A stretch of 45,816 nucleotides of DNA, taken from NCBI GenBank assembly GCA_039816825.1, contig JBCBXA010000014.1:1-45816 (forward strand). Direction: 5' to 3'. The notes below the pieces were generated by a model. That model searched no databases and was not told the DNA's origin. It saw nothing but the letters and a program-made list of their open reading frames with translations. Made by a program: the position numbers and the translations under genes. Below, piece by piece: positions 24,873 to 35,231 of the stretch; positions within the stretch are counted from its first letter, which is position 1; every line of letters begins with the position of its first letter. This DNA comes from JBCBXA01 sp039816825. Its GTDB lineage: Bacteria; Pseudomonadota; Alphaproteobacteria; Rhizobiales; Rhizobiaceae.

Positions 24873-26282
24873 TCAGCCGGGCAGTTCGGCCAGGCCGAAC
24901 GGTTCCGAAGCGCGGGTTCGGGTGGATCGATGCCCGACAAGCGGACCGATGACGACGAGAGCAGCAAACAGTAGACCGATCTCGATATGATAAACGACGG
25001 AATAGCCGGCGACTGGCGCGATCAGAACGCCCTCGCCCACTTGTGCGGCGACGAGGCCATTGACGCCGTCGCGCACCAGACCTCCAACTGCCAGAGCGAG
25101 CCCGATAGACGTCGCTTGAACAGCGCCCCAGGCACCGACAGCCATTCCATGATCTGAAGACCTTGCAATATCCATGGCGGCCAAAAGCGTGCCCACGGCA
25201 AACAGGCCGCCGCCCACGCCGATGACAACAGCGCCGACACGGAACAGGTGAGCCGACGCAAGGGGCTCGGCAAACACCACCGCGCAAAAACCGACAACTC
25301 CGATGAGCATGCCATTAGCCGCCACGCGATAAACGTCAGCACCGCGCGTCAGCTGCCGTGCAGCGATGGCAAAGCCCATAAGGCTGCCCGCAGACCAAAG
25401 CGCGGTGAGCAGCGTCGTTTGCGAGACCGAGAGGCCGAGAACCTCGCCGCCATAGGGTTCCAGAAGCACGTCCTGCATGGCGAAAGCCGCAGCACCCAAA
25501 GCTACGGTCAGCAGCAGGCGGCCTGTCGCTGGCTCTGATCGATACAGAGCGAGCGCTTCGGCAAAAGTCGGCGTCTTGCGGTCCGGCCGGGTAAGGTGCG
25601 GCCGCCGCGCTTCCTGTTTCCACATGGCAATCACGTTGATGACCATAGTGGCGACTGCGGCCCCCTGTATGACCTGGATCAAACGGATCGGCGAAAAGTC
25701 TGCCAGCAGCCAGGAAAATGCGAGGGACGAGAAGAACATGCCCACCAGCATGGCGACATAAACCAACGCCACGACGCGGGGCCGCGTTTCCTCCGAGGCG
25801 AGGTCCGTAGCGAGGGCCAGACCAGCCGTCTGAGTGAGATGCATGCCCAACCCGGTGAGAAGGAACGCGGCCATAGCTGCAATTGGACCAATCCAGGTCG
25901 GACCAAGGGTCTGGCTGTGCAGCAACAGGAGAGCAAACAGCATGATGGCCAAGCCACCAAACTGAAGGAGCGAGCCAAGCCAAACATAAGGCACACGGCG
26001 CCAGCCGAGCAGCGAACGATAGGTGTCCGACCGGTGCCCCATGAGCGCCCGCAAGGGCGCGGCCAAAACCGGTATGGCCACCATTAAGGCGACCAAGGAA
26101 GCCGGCACGCCAAGTTCCACAATCATAACCCGGTTAAGCGTGCCGGTCAGCAGAACGGCAGCCATGCCGACAGCGAACTGGAACAGCGACAGGCGAAGCA
26201 GCCTTGCCAGAGGCAGGTCTTCAGTGGCGGCGTCGGCAAACGGCAGAAGCTTGGGCCCAAGATTGGTCAGGAAGTTAGCCAC
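24873..26282 (-). CDS. lhaA: LH1 assembly factor LhaA (PucC/BCD-family MFS protein)
   Basis: 469 aa from a GTG at 26282, which overlaps the bchM end by 8 nt; the frame runs upstream to 26489 without family likeness. A major-facilitator-type protein with about 12 helices. Family blocks are LTGTLNRVMIVELGVPASLVALMVAIPVL and the loop LMGHRSDTYRSLLGWRRVPYVW. LhaA is thought to bring bacteriochlorophyll to nascent LH1 polypeptides. Position between bchM and puhA is the standard one. A paralogue is at 37882-39285. Confidence 0.92.
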   Translation of the reverse strand: MANFLTNLGPKLLPFADAATEDLPLARLLRLSLFQFAVGMAAVLLTGTLNRVMIVELGVPASLVALMVAIPVLAAPLRALMGHRSDTYRSLLGWRRVPYVWLGSLLQFGGLAIMLFALLLLHSQTLGPTWIGPIAAMAAFLLTGLGMHLTQTAGLALATDLASEETRPRVVALVYVAMLVGMFFSSLAFSWLLADFSPIRLIQVIQGAAVATMVINVIAMWKQEARRPHLTRPDRKTPTFAEALALYRSEPATGRLLLTVALGAAAFAMQDVLLEPYGGEVLGLSVSQTTLLTALWSAGSLMGFAIAARQLTRGADVYRVAANGMLIGVVGFCAVVFAEPLASAHLFRVGAVVIGVGGGLFAVGTLLAAMDIARSSDHGMAVGAWGAVQATSIGLALAVGGLVRDGVNGLVAAQVGEGVLIAPVAGYSVVYHIEIGLLFAALVVIGPLVGHRSTRTRASEPFGLAELPG

Positions 26283-27000
26283 GCCGCGCCTCCACGACCT
26301 GGCTGATGTAGAATGGCTTGGCCACCCTGTGCCCGGCCTCAAAGCTCCAGCCTTCGAGGTTAGGAACCCCTGAAACCGCCTTCTCCAACGCAGTGATCCG
26401 AACGGGCTGAATGGCCGGCGCTCGATCCTGACGCGGAAACAACCCGCCCAGTCGGTGCTTGACCATGAGGAGCGGCGTGGCCGGCGCAACCGAGAAACTG
26501 ATCTGACGAGTGGTCCGCTCGGCCAACTCGGCGATCACATCGACCGTTTGGTCCTTGCTGTAGTGAATCAGGCAATCCATGGAGACCACAGAGTCGAACT
26601 GGCCGCGATCAGACGCCAGGGCATCGCCTGCTTCAAACGTGGCCAAATGAGCCAGTCCCACCTCTTCAGCGCGCTCCTGAGCGAGCCGGATGATCTGGCC
26701 CGACAGGTCCATCCCATGAACGGATGCACCGCGCTGTGCGAGGTCAAGCGCCAAGGCACCCCCGCCGCAACCGGCATCCAGTATCCGCCAACCGCTCAAG
26801 TCTGCAGGAAAGCGAGCAAGAAGAGCGGCATGCAATTCAGCCCTGCCATCGCGCACGATGGACCGGACCTTGCTCATGGGCGCATCCGTGGCAAAGCGCT
26901 TCCAGGCGTCGAGCGCCGTAGAGTCGAAATAGCGCGTCAGGGCGTCGCGCTTTTCAGTATAGCTTTGTGACGGTGCGTTCACGCGTTCAGCCTCACTCAA
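26275..27000 (-). CDS. bchM: Mg-protoporphyrin IX O-methyltransferase
   Basis: 241 aa. Transfers methyl from SAM to the 13-propionate of Mg-protoporphyrin IX, the step before AcsF. SAM motif I DAGCGGGALALDLA is at 75-88; SMDCLIHYSKD and the C-terminal GWSFEAGHRVAKPFYISQVVE are typical. Starts inside the last codons of bchL (8-nt overlap), and overlaps the lhaA start at its end, so all three are probably one transcript. Confidence 0.95.
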   Translation of the reverse strand: MSEAERVNAPSQSYTEKRDALTRYFDSTALDAWKRFATDAPMSKVRSIVRDGRAELHAALLARFPADLSGWRILDAGCGGGALALDLAQRGASVHGMDLSGQIIRLAQERAEEVGLAHLATFEAGDALASDRGQFDSVVSMDCLIHYSKDQTVDVIAELAERTTRQISFSVAPATPLLMVKHRLGGLFPRQDRAPAIQPVRITALEKAVSGVPNLEGWSFEAGHRVAKPFYISQVVEARRG

Positions 27001-27949
27001 AACCCAAGAAATCGAAGATCTGGCGATCCTTCATCGGGGTCGCATCAAAGGGGTCGTGCTCTTCCAGCAGGTGCGCGGCAAGCCGCAGATATTCGTTCTG
27101 AATGGCAACGATCTCCGGGTCGTCACCCATCTCGAAGAGCGTGCTCTTCTTCAGGCGCGAGCGGCGAACGGCATCGCTGTCCATGATGTGGGCGATCCGC
27201 TCGAGGCCGATCGCGGAGCAGAAGCCGTCAATCTGATCGGTGTTCTTCGAACGGTTGGCGATCACGCCTCCCAGGCGCACGTCATAGTTCTTCGACTTCG
27301 CCTTGATGGCCGCTACAATGCGGTTCATCGCGAAAATGGAGTCAAAGTCGTTGGCCGCTACGACTAGAGCCCGCTCGGCATGTTGCAGCGGAGAGGCAAA
27401 GCCGCCGCAAACCACGTCGCCCAGCACATCGAAGATGACGATGTCCGTGTTTTCCAGCAGATGATGCTCTTTGAGTAGCTTTACCGTCTGGCCCACCACA
27501 TAACCGCCGCAGCCAGTGCCCGCAGGTGGGCCACCGGCTTCCACGCATTGAACGCCATTGTAGCCCTCGACCACAAAGTCTTCCGGACGCAGTTCTTCAG
27601 GATGGAAATCCACCTCCTCGAGCACGTCGATCACCGTGGGGATCAGCGACTTGGTGAGCGTGAAGGTGGAATCGTGCTTCGGGTCACAACCGATCTGCAG
27701 AACCCGCTTGCCGAGCTTTGAGAAAGCCACCGACAGGTTGGACGAGGTGGTGGATTTGCCAATCCCACCCTTGCCGTAGATCGCGAACACTTTGGCGTTT
27801 CCGATCTCCATGTTCGGGTCCAGCTGCACCTGCACAGAGCCTTCGCCATCTTCACCGCGCGCAGCTGCTTGTTTGATGGTCTTGGCCTGGGCGGCACTTT
27901 CAGCGCGCATGGCGTCCTTCAAGGTCCGGGGATGGGTGTAGAGATTCAT
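26993..27949 (-). CDS. bchL: Light-independent protochlorophyllide reductase iron protein BchL
   Basis: 318 aa. NifH-like ATPase delivering electrons to BchNB for reduction of ring D. P-loop GKGGIGKST is at 59-67; cluster cysteines are C147 in TGCGGY and C181 in VVCGGF. The N-terminal ~50 residues, including an acidic patch, precede the ATPase fold; in BchL such an N-terminus is known to cover the cluster. ATG overlaps the bchH stop (ATGA). Confidence 0.97.
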   Translation of the reverse strand: MNLYTHPRTLKDAMRAESAAQAKTIKQAAARGEDGEGSVQVQLDPNMEIGNAKVFAIYGKGGIGKSTTSSNLSVAFSKLGKRVLQIGCDPKHDSTFTLTKSLIPTVIDVLEEVDFHPEELRPEDFVVEGYNGVQCVEAGGPPAGTGCGGYVVGQTVKLLKEHHLLENTDIVIFDVLGDVVCGGFASPLQHAERALVVAANDFDSIFAMNRIVAAIKAKSKNYDVRLGGVIANRSKNTDQIDGFCSAIGLERIAHIMDSDAVRRSRLKKSTLFEMGDDPEIVAIQNEYLRLAAHLLEEHDPFDATPMKDRQIFDFLGFE

Positions 27950-30900
27950 GCCGGTTGCCCCGTCAATTCATTTGTCAGTTCATTGGTCTGGGTGTCGGGC
28001 GCAATGCCCTCCACACGGTCTTCAAGCTCTTCGCTGGCCTCTGTCAGCGCGGCCCAAGTGTCTTCGTCTGGTGTCCAATAACTGCGCTCACCCGCTTCGA
28101 TCAGGCGGTTGGCCAGTTTTGATGACGCCTTCGGATTGAGCTCCGCCATGCGGCGGCGCAGCTCGGGATCAAGAACAAATGTCTCTGTCAGATCGCGATA
28201 GACCCACTCATCCACCTGCCCGGTGGTGGCCGACCAACCCATGGTGTTGGAGATGTGGTGCTCAATCTGGTGCACGCCTTCATAGCCGTGCTTGAGAAGG
28301 CCCTCATACCATTTGGGGTTGAGCATCCGTGTGCGGGTCTCAAGCGCCACCTGCTCATTGAGAGTGCGTACCTTGCCTTCGCCAACCGTCTGATCGCCGA
28401 CATAGACCGTGACGTCCTTACCGCCGGACGATTTGGCGATGGCGCGGCTGATGCCGCCCAGCGTGTCGAAATAATGGTCGATAGAAGTGACGCCGAGCTC
28501 AACGCTCTCAACGTTCTGATAGGCGCCTTCAGTCTCGGCCAAAATGGCGTTCAGCAGTTCGGTTCGCTTCACCGGCTTGCCGTCGACGCCATAGGCAAAA
28601 CTCTTGCGGCTGGTGTAGGTGTCGGCGATCTCGTCGCCCTCATCCCAGGCACTTGAGTCGATCAGCAAGTTCACATTAGCGCCATAGGCACCGGAAGCAT
28701 TCGAGAACACGCGCAGGGCTGCCGCTTCCACCGAGCATCCGTACTCTCGAGCCTGCGCCAGAGCGTGGGCACGAATGGGATTCATGTCTTCGGGCTCATC
28801 AGCCTGCGCAGCTTTGGCAGCCGCTTCTGCCAGCAGTTTGACTTGCAGCGGCAACAGATCGCGGAAGATGCCTGACAAAGTGACGACCACATCAACACGT
28901 GGGCGGCCTAGTTCTTCGAGGCCGATCAGATCGGCACCGGCCAGCCGGCCATAGCTGTCGAACCGCGGTTTTGCACCGATCAGCGCTAGAACTTGGCCAA
29001 TAGGGCCACCTTCCGACTTGAGGTTATCCGTCCCCCACAGGACCATGGCCAGGCGACGCGGGAAGTGACCCTCGTCGGCCTCGAACCGCTCTATGAGGCG
29101 CGCGGCCTGACGGGCACCATCAGCAACAGCAAAGGCGGACGGCAGGCGGAACGGATCAAACCCGTGCAGATTGCGGCCAGTGGGGACGATCTCGGGCGAA
29201 CGAACCACATCGCCACCGCTGACGGGGCGGATGTAACCTCCATCCAACGCATGGATGATGGCCGGTATCTCGTGGTCGCGCTGAAGCTCTGCATTGAGCG
29301 TCTGGAGACGCGCCCGCGTCCCCTCACCCAATTGCACGCCTTTTTCAGCGAGAAGCGCATCGAGATCTGTCTGCGAAACCGTGTCTTCACCGGCTGCTTC
29401 ATTCACAGCGGCCAGCAAGTCGCGGCGCTCGTCTTCACTGGGCGTTTCTCCCACAACATGCAGTCCGTGCGGAATGAGCGTCTGCTCAAACTCGGTCAAC
29501 CGGTTGTGCAACTCGACAACACCGCCCGCATCCACGGTCGCTCCACCGTCAAGCAAGTCGAGAGTACCCGCCTGATCCGAGATGGCCGCCAACAGCTGTT
29601 TGGCTTCATCGCCGCTCTGGTCAGCGAGCTTACGGAAGCGATCAACGGAGCTGCGCAGGTCCAGCAGACCCTTGTAGAGGCCCGCATTCGCGACGGGTGG
29701 CGTGAGATAGCTGATCAGCGTTGCATTGGAGCGGCGGCGAGCAATGGTGCCTTCAGATGGATTGTTAGCGGCGTAGAGATAGAAGTTTGGCAAATCACCG
29801 ATCAGCCGGTCCGGCCAGCACTCCTCAGATAAGCCCACCTGCTTGCCAGGCATGAACTCTAGCGCCCCGTGGGTGCCAAAATGCAGCACACCGTGGGCGT
29901 CAAAATCCTGCTTGAGATAGCTGTAGAATGCCGCAAACGCGTGGGTCGGGGCGAAGCCCTTCTCGAACAGAAGGCGCATCGGATCGCCCTCATAGCCAAA
30001 AGCTGGCTGCACGCCCACAAACACGTTGCCAAAATGGCGACCCAGAATGTGGATACGGCGGCCATCAGTTTGATGGCGCCCAGGCGCAGCGCCCCACTGC
30101 GCTTCAATCTCACCAAGATGCGGTTCACGGCGCACATGTGTGTCGACATCCACACTGTGAGCAACGTTGGCGGCCGTACCCAGGTGCTCCGCATTGCCGT
30201 CCAGAATCTGTTTCTGAAGTTCGTGATAATCTTGAGGTAAATCAACGCTATAGCCCTCGGCTTTCAAGCCTGAGAGCGTGTTGAAAAGCGACTGGAACAC
30301 AGACAAATGCGCAGCGCTTCCCAGGCCACCTGTGTTGGGCGGGAAGTCGTAGATCACGGTGGCAATCCGCCGATCGGCGCGGGGCGTCCGGCGCAGGCGC
30401 ACCAGCTTGGCGACGCGGCCCGCAAGAGCCTCCACACGTTCCCTGTGCGCGCTCAGGCTGCGTGTCGCATCTCCAGCCGCGCGACCACCAAACAGCATGG
30501 GATGTGTTGCCCCATCCATCTCGGGCACAGCCACCATGATCGTGGTTTCAACCGGCGTCAGTCCCTGATCTGATGCGCCCCACTCCTCCATAGACTGGAA
30601 CTCAGTCGCAAATGCAGTGATGTAGGGAACGTCGAGGGCGGCCAGTGTTTCTTCTGCGGCCATGGCGTCATTATAGGCGGGCCCGCCCACCAGGCTGAAG
30701 CCGGTGAGTGACACAACCGCATCCACGGACGCTTTGCCATCCACCATGAAAAAGCGTTCGACTGCAGGGCGCGCATCCAAGCCGCTGGCATAAGCGGTGA
30801 CGACATCAAGTCCCCGTGCCTCCAGCGCGGCGATCACGCTGTCGTAGTGGGCACGGTTGTCGGCCAGCAGGTAAGACCGCATCACTAGAACGCCCACCGA

Positions 30901-31686
30901 ACCGCTTGTCCTACTTGCCAGGGGCTTCGACGCGCGGAATGCGGCCAGATCGTCTGTTACTCGATCAGGCAGTTGCGGAGCATAGAGGCCGACATCGGGA
31001 TAGACGACGGGTTCAGCCGCCTGGGCCAGGTCGCGCAGGGGTTTGCGAGGCCCATCGGCATATTTGCCGATGAGAAACCGTACCATGTTCTCGATGTTCT
31101 CGTCGGAACCGGCTAACATGTACTGCATGGCCAGGAAGTAAGAGCGCACATCCTGCGCCTTGCCAGGAATGAAGCGCAGCAGGCGGGGCAGTGCCCGCAG
31201 CATCTTCATCTGTCCAGCGCCGCCGGAAGGCTGCTTCGAACCCTTCTTGCGGCCGGCGAGCCGTCGCAGCATGGACACCATGCCGGACGCCGGCTGGGAC
31301 ATGTCGAAAGCCCCAAGGCGCGTCAGCTTCACCACATCAGCCGCGGACAAGGTGCCCACCATGGCGTCACACGCATCGCGGCGCGCCTCCATCCATGGGC
31401 GCACGGCGTTGATGTGGTCTTCCATGAACATCATGTTGGCGACCACGAAGTCGGCGCTGGCCACATCGGCCGCTGCGCTTTCCTTGGCCGCTTCATCTGA
31501 CCAGTCCGTCGTACAATGCACCTTGAGGGAGACGCCGGGCATGGACTGGCGCAGCCGCATTTCGGCGCGCTCAGCAGCTGCCGCCATGTGCGCGTCCAAC
31601 GTCAGAATGGTGACGTTGACCGGGATGTTGGCCGCTTGCGACGCAGCCATTTGTGCAGCCTCAGCGGCCGAAATGGGCTTTTGCAT
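27946..31686 (-). CDS. bchH: Magnesium chelatase subunit H
   Basis: 1246 aa. The large porphyrin-binding subunit, with BchI and BchD inserting Mg2+ into protoporphyrin IX. Start at ATG 31686 (MQKPISAAEAAQ), inside the last 26 nt of bchB; the frame extends to 31725 but that part is bchB shadow. Visible family blocks include VIYDFPPNTGGLGSAA, HFGTHGALEFMPGKQVGLS, GNLHGFDPFRLPSA-like sequence (R at the second position) and NVESVELGVTSIDHYFDTLGG. It sits in the bchB-bchH-bchL order that is normal for purple bacteria. Confidence 0.97.
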   Translation of the reverse strand: MQKPISAAEAAQMAASQAANIPVNVTILTLDAHMAAAAERAEMRLRQSMPGVSLKVHCTTDWSDEAAKESAAADVASADFVVANMMFMEDHINAVRPWMEARRDACDAMVGTLSAADVVKLTRLGAFDMSQPASGMVSMLRRLAGRKKGSKQPSGGAGQMKMLRALPRLLRFIPGKAQDVRSYFLAMQYMLAGSDENIENMVRFLIGKYADGPRKPLRDLAQAAEPVVYPDVGLYAPQLPDRVTDDLAAFRASKPLASRTSGSVGVLVMRSYLLADNRAHYDSVIAALEARGLDVVTAYASGLDARPAVERFFMVDGKASVDAVVSLTGFSLVGGPAYNDAMAAEETLAALDVPYITAFATEFQSMEEWGASDQGLTPVETTIMVAVPEMDGATHPMLFGGRAAGDATRSLSAHRERVEALAGRVAKLVRLRRTPRADRRIATVIYDFPPNTGGLGSAAHLSVFQSLFNTLSGLKAEGYSVDLPQDYHELQKQILDGNAEHLGTAANVAHSVDVDTHVRREPHLGEIEAQWGAAPGRHQTDGRRIHILGRHFGNVFVGVQPAFGYEGDPMRLLFEKGFAPTHAFAAFYSYLKQDFDAHGVLHFGTHGALEFMPGKQVGLSEECWPDRLIGDLPNFYLYAANNPSEGTIARRRSNATLISYLTPPVANAGLYKGLLDLRSSVDRFRKLADQSGDEAKQLLAAISDQAGTLDLLDGGATVDAGGVVELHNRLTEFEQTLIPHGLHVVGETPSEDERRDLLAAVNEAAGEDTVSQTDLDALLAEKGVQLGEGTRARLQTLNAELQRDHEIPAIIHALDGGYIRPVSGGDVVRSPEIVPTGRNLHGFDPFRLPSAFAVADGARQAARLIERFEADEGHFPRRLAMVLWGTDNLKSEGGPIGQVLALIGAKPRFDSYGRLAGADLIGLEELGRPRVDVVVTLSGIFRDLLPLQVKLLAEAAAKAAQADEPEDMNPIRAHALAQAREYGCSVEAAALRVFSNASGAYGANVNLLIDSSAWDEGDEIADTYTSRKSFAYGVDGKPVKRTELLNAILAETEGAYQNVESVELGVTSIDHYFDTLGGISRAIAKSSGGKDVTVYVGDQTVGEGKVRTLNEQVALETRTRMLNPKWYEGLLKHGYEGVHQIEHHISNTMGWSATTGQVDEWVYRDLTETFVLDPELRRRMAELNPKASSKLANRLIEAGERSYWTPDEDTWAALTEASEELEDRVEGIAPDTQTNELTNELTGQPA

Positions 31687-33265
31687 CGTAGAGTGTGTCC
31701 AAAGTGATCGGGTTGCGGCCCTCATTCACCGCAAAAGTTTCAGTGTTCCGGCGCGCCTTGCCGCGCACGAAGAAGGGAATCTTGCGAAGTTCGGCCTCCG
31801 CCTCATCGGTCCAACGAATGGCACCGTCAGCGTCTTGCTCCACTGCGCTCAGCGCATCGCGCTCCATTTGCGCGTAGCGATCTGCGGCGGGCTTATCGTC
31901 ATTCTGAGCGGGTGGCGTCGCCTTGCCGTGACCGCTATGGGCCGCAAGGTGGGATGGTTGAACGTCGTCCGAAAACTCAAAATCTTCCCGGAACATGCCC
32001 AGAAGGTGTTCCTCGAGCCCCATCATCAAAGGATGCACCCAGGTGTCGAAAATGACGTTCGCACCCTCAAAACCCATTTGAGGCGAGTAGCGAGCCGGGA
32101 AATCCTGAACGTGAACCGGCGAGGAGATGACGGCACATGGCAGACCGAGCCGCTTGGCAACATGCCGCTCCATCTGCGTGCCCAACACAAGTTCCGGCTG
32201 GGCTGCGATGATTGCGTCTTCCACTTCCAGATGATCGTCGGAGATCACCGGGTCCACGCCATAGAGCTTGGCAGCCGCCCGGACATCGCGGGCAAACTCG
32301 CGTGCATATGTGCCGATGCCACAGACTTCGAAGCCCAGCTCATCCTGGCAGATGCGCGCTGCTGCCACCGCATGGGTGGCGTCGCCATAGATGAAGACCC
32401 GCTTGCCGGTGAGGTAGTTGGAGTCGATGGAACGGGAATACCAGGAGAAGCGGTCCTGGCCGTTCTCGAGGGCGACGGACGCATCAACACCCGCGAGTTC
32501 GGCTACTTCAGCAATGAACTCTCGCATCGCGCCAACGCCGATGGGCACCGTCCGCACAACAGGCTGCTGGAACTCCTTCTCCAGCCAACGGGCCGCCACG
32601 TCCCCGATCTCTGGGTAGAGCAGCACATTGAAGGAGGCCTGCGGCAGGCGGGCGATATCAGCAGGTGAAGCGCCCAAAGGCGCCACCACATTCACATCGA
32701 CACCCATGCTCTCAAGCAGGGTCACAATCTCGGTGACGTCGTCGCGATTGCGGAAGCCGAGGGACGTTGGCCCTATGATGTTGCAAAGATTGCGGGGGCG
32801 CTCTCCGAGATCCGTGTCCCGTTGCGCGCCGCAGAAGCCTCGAACGATCTGGTAGAAGGTCTCCGCTGCGCCCCAATTCTCCTTGCGCATATAGGATGGC
32901 AGCTCGAGCGGGATCGCTGGGACCGACAGATCAAGTGTTTTCGCCAAGCCGCCAGGATCGTCCTGCAGCAGTTCGGCGGTGCAAGACGCACCGACAAGAA
33001 CAGCCTCAGGGGAGAAGCGCTCGACGGCTTCGGCGCACGCCTTCTTGAAAATCTCAGCCGTATCAGAGCCCAAGTCACGGGCCTGGAAGGTGGTGTAGGT
33101 GACGGGCGGGCGCTTGGTGTTCCGCTCGATCATCGTGAACAGCAGGTCGGCATAGGTGTCGCCCTGGGGCGCGTGCAGCACATAGTGCACGCCTTCCATG
33201 GAAGCGGCGACCCGCAGTGCACCAACGTGGGGTGGGCCCTCATATGTCCACACGGCCAGCTGCAT
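31661..33265 (-). CDS. bchB: Light-independent protochlorophyllide reductase subunit B
   Basis: 534 aa. NifK-like subunit of dark-operative protochlorophyllide reductase. Asp36 in HAPQGDTYAD is the residue that, unusually, acts as the fourth ligand of the NB [4Fe-4S] cluster, with three Cys from BchN. The N-terminus MQLAVWTYEGPPHVGALR is diagnostic. The C-terminal domain with ...RRNTETFAVNEGRNPITLD after a linker is present and complete. ATG overlaps the bchN stop; its own end overlaps bchH by 26 nt. Confidence 0.97.
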   Translation of the reverse strand: MQLAVWTYEGPPHVGALRVAASMEGVHYVLHAPQGDTYADLLFTMIERNTKRPPVTYTTFQARDLGSDTAEIFKKACAEAVERFSPEAVLVGASCTAELLQDDPGGLAKTLDLSVPAIPLELPSYMRKENWGAAETFYQIVRGFCGAQRDTDLGERPRNLCNIIGPTSLGFRNRDDVTEIVTLLESMGVDVNVVAPLGASPADIARLPQASFNVLLYPEIGDVAARWLEKEFQQPVVRTVPIGVGAMREFIAEVAELAGVDASVALENGQDRFSWYSRSIDSNYLTGKRVFIYGDATHAVAAARICQDELGFEVCGIGTYAREFARDVRAAAKLYGVDPVISDDHLEVEDAIIAAQPELVLGTQMERHVAKRLGLPCAVISSPVHVQDFPARYSPQMGFEGANVIFDTWVHPLMMGLEEHLLGMFREDFEFSDDVQPSHLAAHSGHGKATPPAQNDDKPAADRYAQMERDALSAVEQDADGAIRWTDEAEAELRKIPFFVRGKARRNTETFAVNEGRNPITLDTLYDAKAHFGR

Positions 33266-34641
33266 CAGGCAACTCCCTCCTCAACTGGAGCGGAGGCGAC
33301 AGGCGAGTGTCCAAAGATGCGGTGGCGACGGCCATCATCCCCAGGCAGCGGAACGGACAGCTTTTCACGGCGGCGCAACGGGCGGGTGAACAGCTCCGCC
33401 AGATCGCCGGCCTGCTCATATCCCTGGATGGGGGAGAAAACGAGCTCAATGGACCATTTGGTCGCCTGGTCCTGAGCCTCCAGCGGATTCCCTAGACCCA
33501 TGCCGCAGATCACCAGATCGGGTTGTGCTTCCCGAGCTCGATCCAGCTGTCGGTCCACATCCTGACCTTCGGAGAGGTGCGTGCCTTCCGGCAGCAATGC
33601 CAGCTCGGGTTGCGTGAAACGGCGGTGCATGAACGGTGTACCGACTTCGACGATCTCGCAGCCCGCTTCACGGTGGAGGAAACGTGCAAGCGCTGGCTCC
33701 AGCTGACTGTCGGGGAAAAAGAAGAGCCGCTTGCCCTCCAGTGTTTCGCGATAAGCCTCGACCGCCCGGCGTGCACGCTGGCGGGGCATCTCAATCGCGG
33801 CCTCCAAGCGGTCACGGCTCAGACCAAGCGCATCACAAATGGCTGTGAGCCATGCAGTGGTGCCTTCTTGGCCATAGGGCGTGAGGGTCGACAGAACCGT
33901 CGCTCCCCTGCCCTCAAGCGCTTTGGCGGTTGCCCCCAGATAAGGCTGCGCCAGAGCAACAATTGTGTTCGATCCCACCTTGGGCAATTCGCGGGAGTTG
34001 CGCATGGGAAAGAAGGAAACATCCTCCACGCCCATGGCGTCGAACAGGCGGCTGAACTGATCTTCCACGACATCAGCCAAAGCGCCTGCCACAATGAGGT
34101 TAGGAGCATCCGTTGCCGAAGCCGCAGGCAAATCGTCCACCAGGGCAGTCAGGAAATTGTCCTCGCCCTGGGTGAAAGTCGTTTCAATTCCGCTGCCGGA
34201 ATAGGCCACCACACGACAGTCCGGCGTGTGTTTGTTGGACAGACGCTGCGCCGCACGGCTCAGGTCGAGCTTGATGACCTCGGACGGACAAGACCCAACG
34301 AGAACGAGCATCCGGATGTCCGGACGCCGAGCGAGCAGACGGTCCACAACACGATCCAACTCGTCATTCATGTCGGCCATGCCTGCGAGATCGCGTTCTT
34401 CCATGATGGCCGTGCCGAACCGTGGCTCAGCAAAAATCATGACGCCCGCGGCAGACTGCATGAGGTGCGCACATGTGCGGGACCCAACAACCAAGAAGAA
34501 AGCGTCCTGCAGCTTCCGGTGGAGCCAGATGATGGAGGTTAGGCCGCAAAAAACCTCATGCTGCCCGCGCTCTTTGAGCACGGGCGCATCCTTACAGCCA
34601 ACGGCGTCGGTCAATGATGGAGTGGAAGCGCGGTCGGTCAT
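33265..34641 (-). CDS. bchN: Light-independent protochlorophyllide reductase subunit N
   Basis: 458 aa. NifD-like subunit of the same reductase. The three cluster cysteines are visible: C32 (EVFCGLTS), C57 (SRTCAHLM) and C118 (GSCPSEV). The first ~30 residues are longer than needed before the conserved ERGQHEVFCGL. ATG at 34641 overlaps the bchF stop by 4 nt. Having only the light-independent enzyme complex is normal for purple bacteria. Confidence 0.97.
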   Translation of the reverse strand: MTDRASTPSLTDAVGCKDAPVLKERGQHEVFCGLTSIIWLHRKLQDAFFLVVGSRTCAHLMQSAAGVMIFAEPRFGTAIMEERDLAGMADMNDELDRVVDRLLARRPDIRMLVLVGSCPSEVIKLDLSRAAQRLSNKHTPDCRVVAYSGSGIETTFTQGEDNFLTALVDDLPAASATDAPNLIVAGALADVVEDQFSRLFDAMGVEDVSFFPMRNSRELPKVGSNTIVALAQPYLGATAKALEGRGATVLSTLTPYGQEGTTAWLTAICDALGLSRDRLEAAIEMPRQRARRAVEAYRETLEGKRLFFFPDSQLEPALARFLHREAGCEIVEVGTPFMHRRFTQPELALLPEGTHLSEGQDVDRQLDRAREAQPDLVICGMGLGNPLEAQDQATKWSIELVFSPIQGYEQAGDLAELFTRPLRRREKLSVPLPGDDGRRHRIFGHSPVASAPVEEGVA

Positions 34642-35201
34642 GCGACCACCTCCGCACTGGAGCTCGAAAGCTCTTTCGGTGGATCGTTTGAGCGATGCTG
34701 CAAGCGCGCGGCGCGTAGCTTCAACAAAAACTGCACCGCATTCACCACATAGGCGGCGTAGGCGGCCAGCGCCAAAAGCATAAGCGCGAAAGGCGACAAA
34801 AGCTCACCGAACAGTGCGACGAGATAAGCCGTGTGCAAAGCCAACACGGCCATGGACACCATGTCTTCCCAATAGAAAGCAGGCGCAAAAAGATACTGGC
34901 CGAAGACCACTTTCTCCCAAATCGCGCCAGTCACCATGATGACGTAGAGAATCGCCGTCTTCACAAGCACCGAGCCGTGGGCCCAGACCAGGCCCTCGCC
35001 CGTGACCAGATACCGGACGATCAAGGCAATGCTGATCGCACAAATCAGAAACTGGAGAGGCGCCAAAACGCCCTGAACAAGGGTCCAAACGGTCTCATCA
35101 CGCCGCGCTCGCTGGGCGGGCGTGTACAAACCGCCTTCCAAACCACGCTCATTGGGCGTGACGGATGGCGGCCTGACAGGGGAATGAGCGTCGTCGTACA
35201 T
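34638..35201 (-). CDS. bchF: 3-vinyl bacteriochlorophyllide hydratase
   Basis: 187 aa membrane protein with four helices (about 42-66, 78-97, 110-132, 136-158). It hydrates the 3-vinyl group to 3-hydroxyethyl before BchC oxidation. Blocks LYTPAQRARRDETVWTLVQG, IWEKVVFGQYLFAPAFYWEDMVS and LALHTAYL with conserved acidic and His residues are typical. First gene of the leftward operon, divergent from ppsR; the 221-bp region between carries degenerate PpsR-like sites. Confidence 0.95.
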   Translation of the reverse strand: MYDDAHSPVRPPSVTPNERGLEGGLYTPAQRARRDETVWTLVQGVLAPLQFLICAISIALIVRYLVTGEGLVWAHGSVLVKTAILYVIMVTGAIWEKVVFGQYLFAPAFYWEDMVSMAVLALHTAYLVALFGELLSPFALMLLALAAYAAYVVNAVQFLLKLRAARLQHRSNDPPKELSSSSAEVVA

Positions 35202-35231
35202 GTCCCAAAGCTAGTTCCGCGTCATACACAG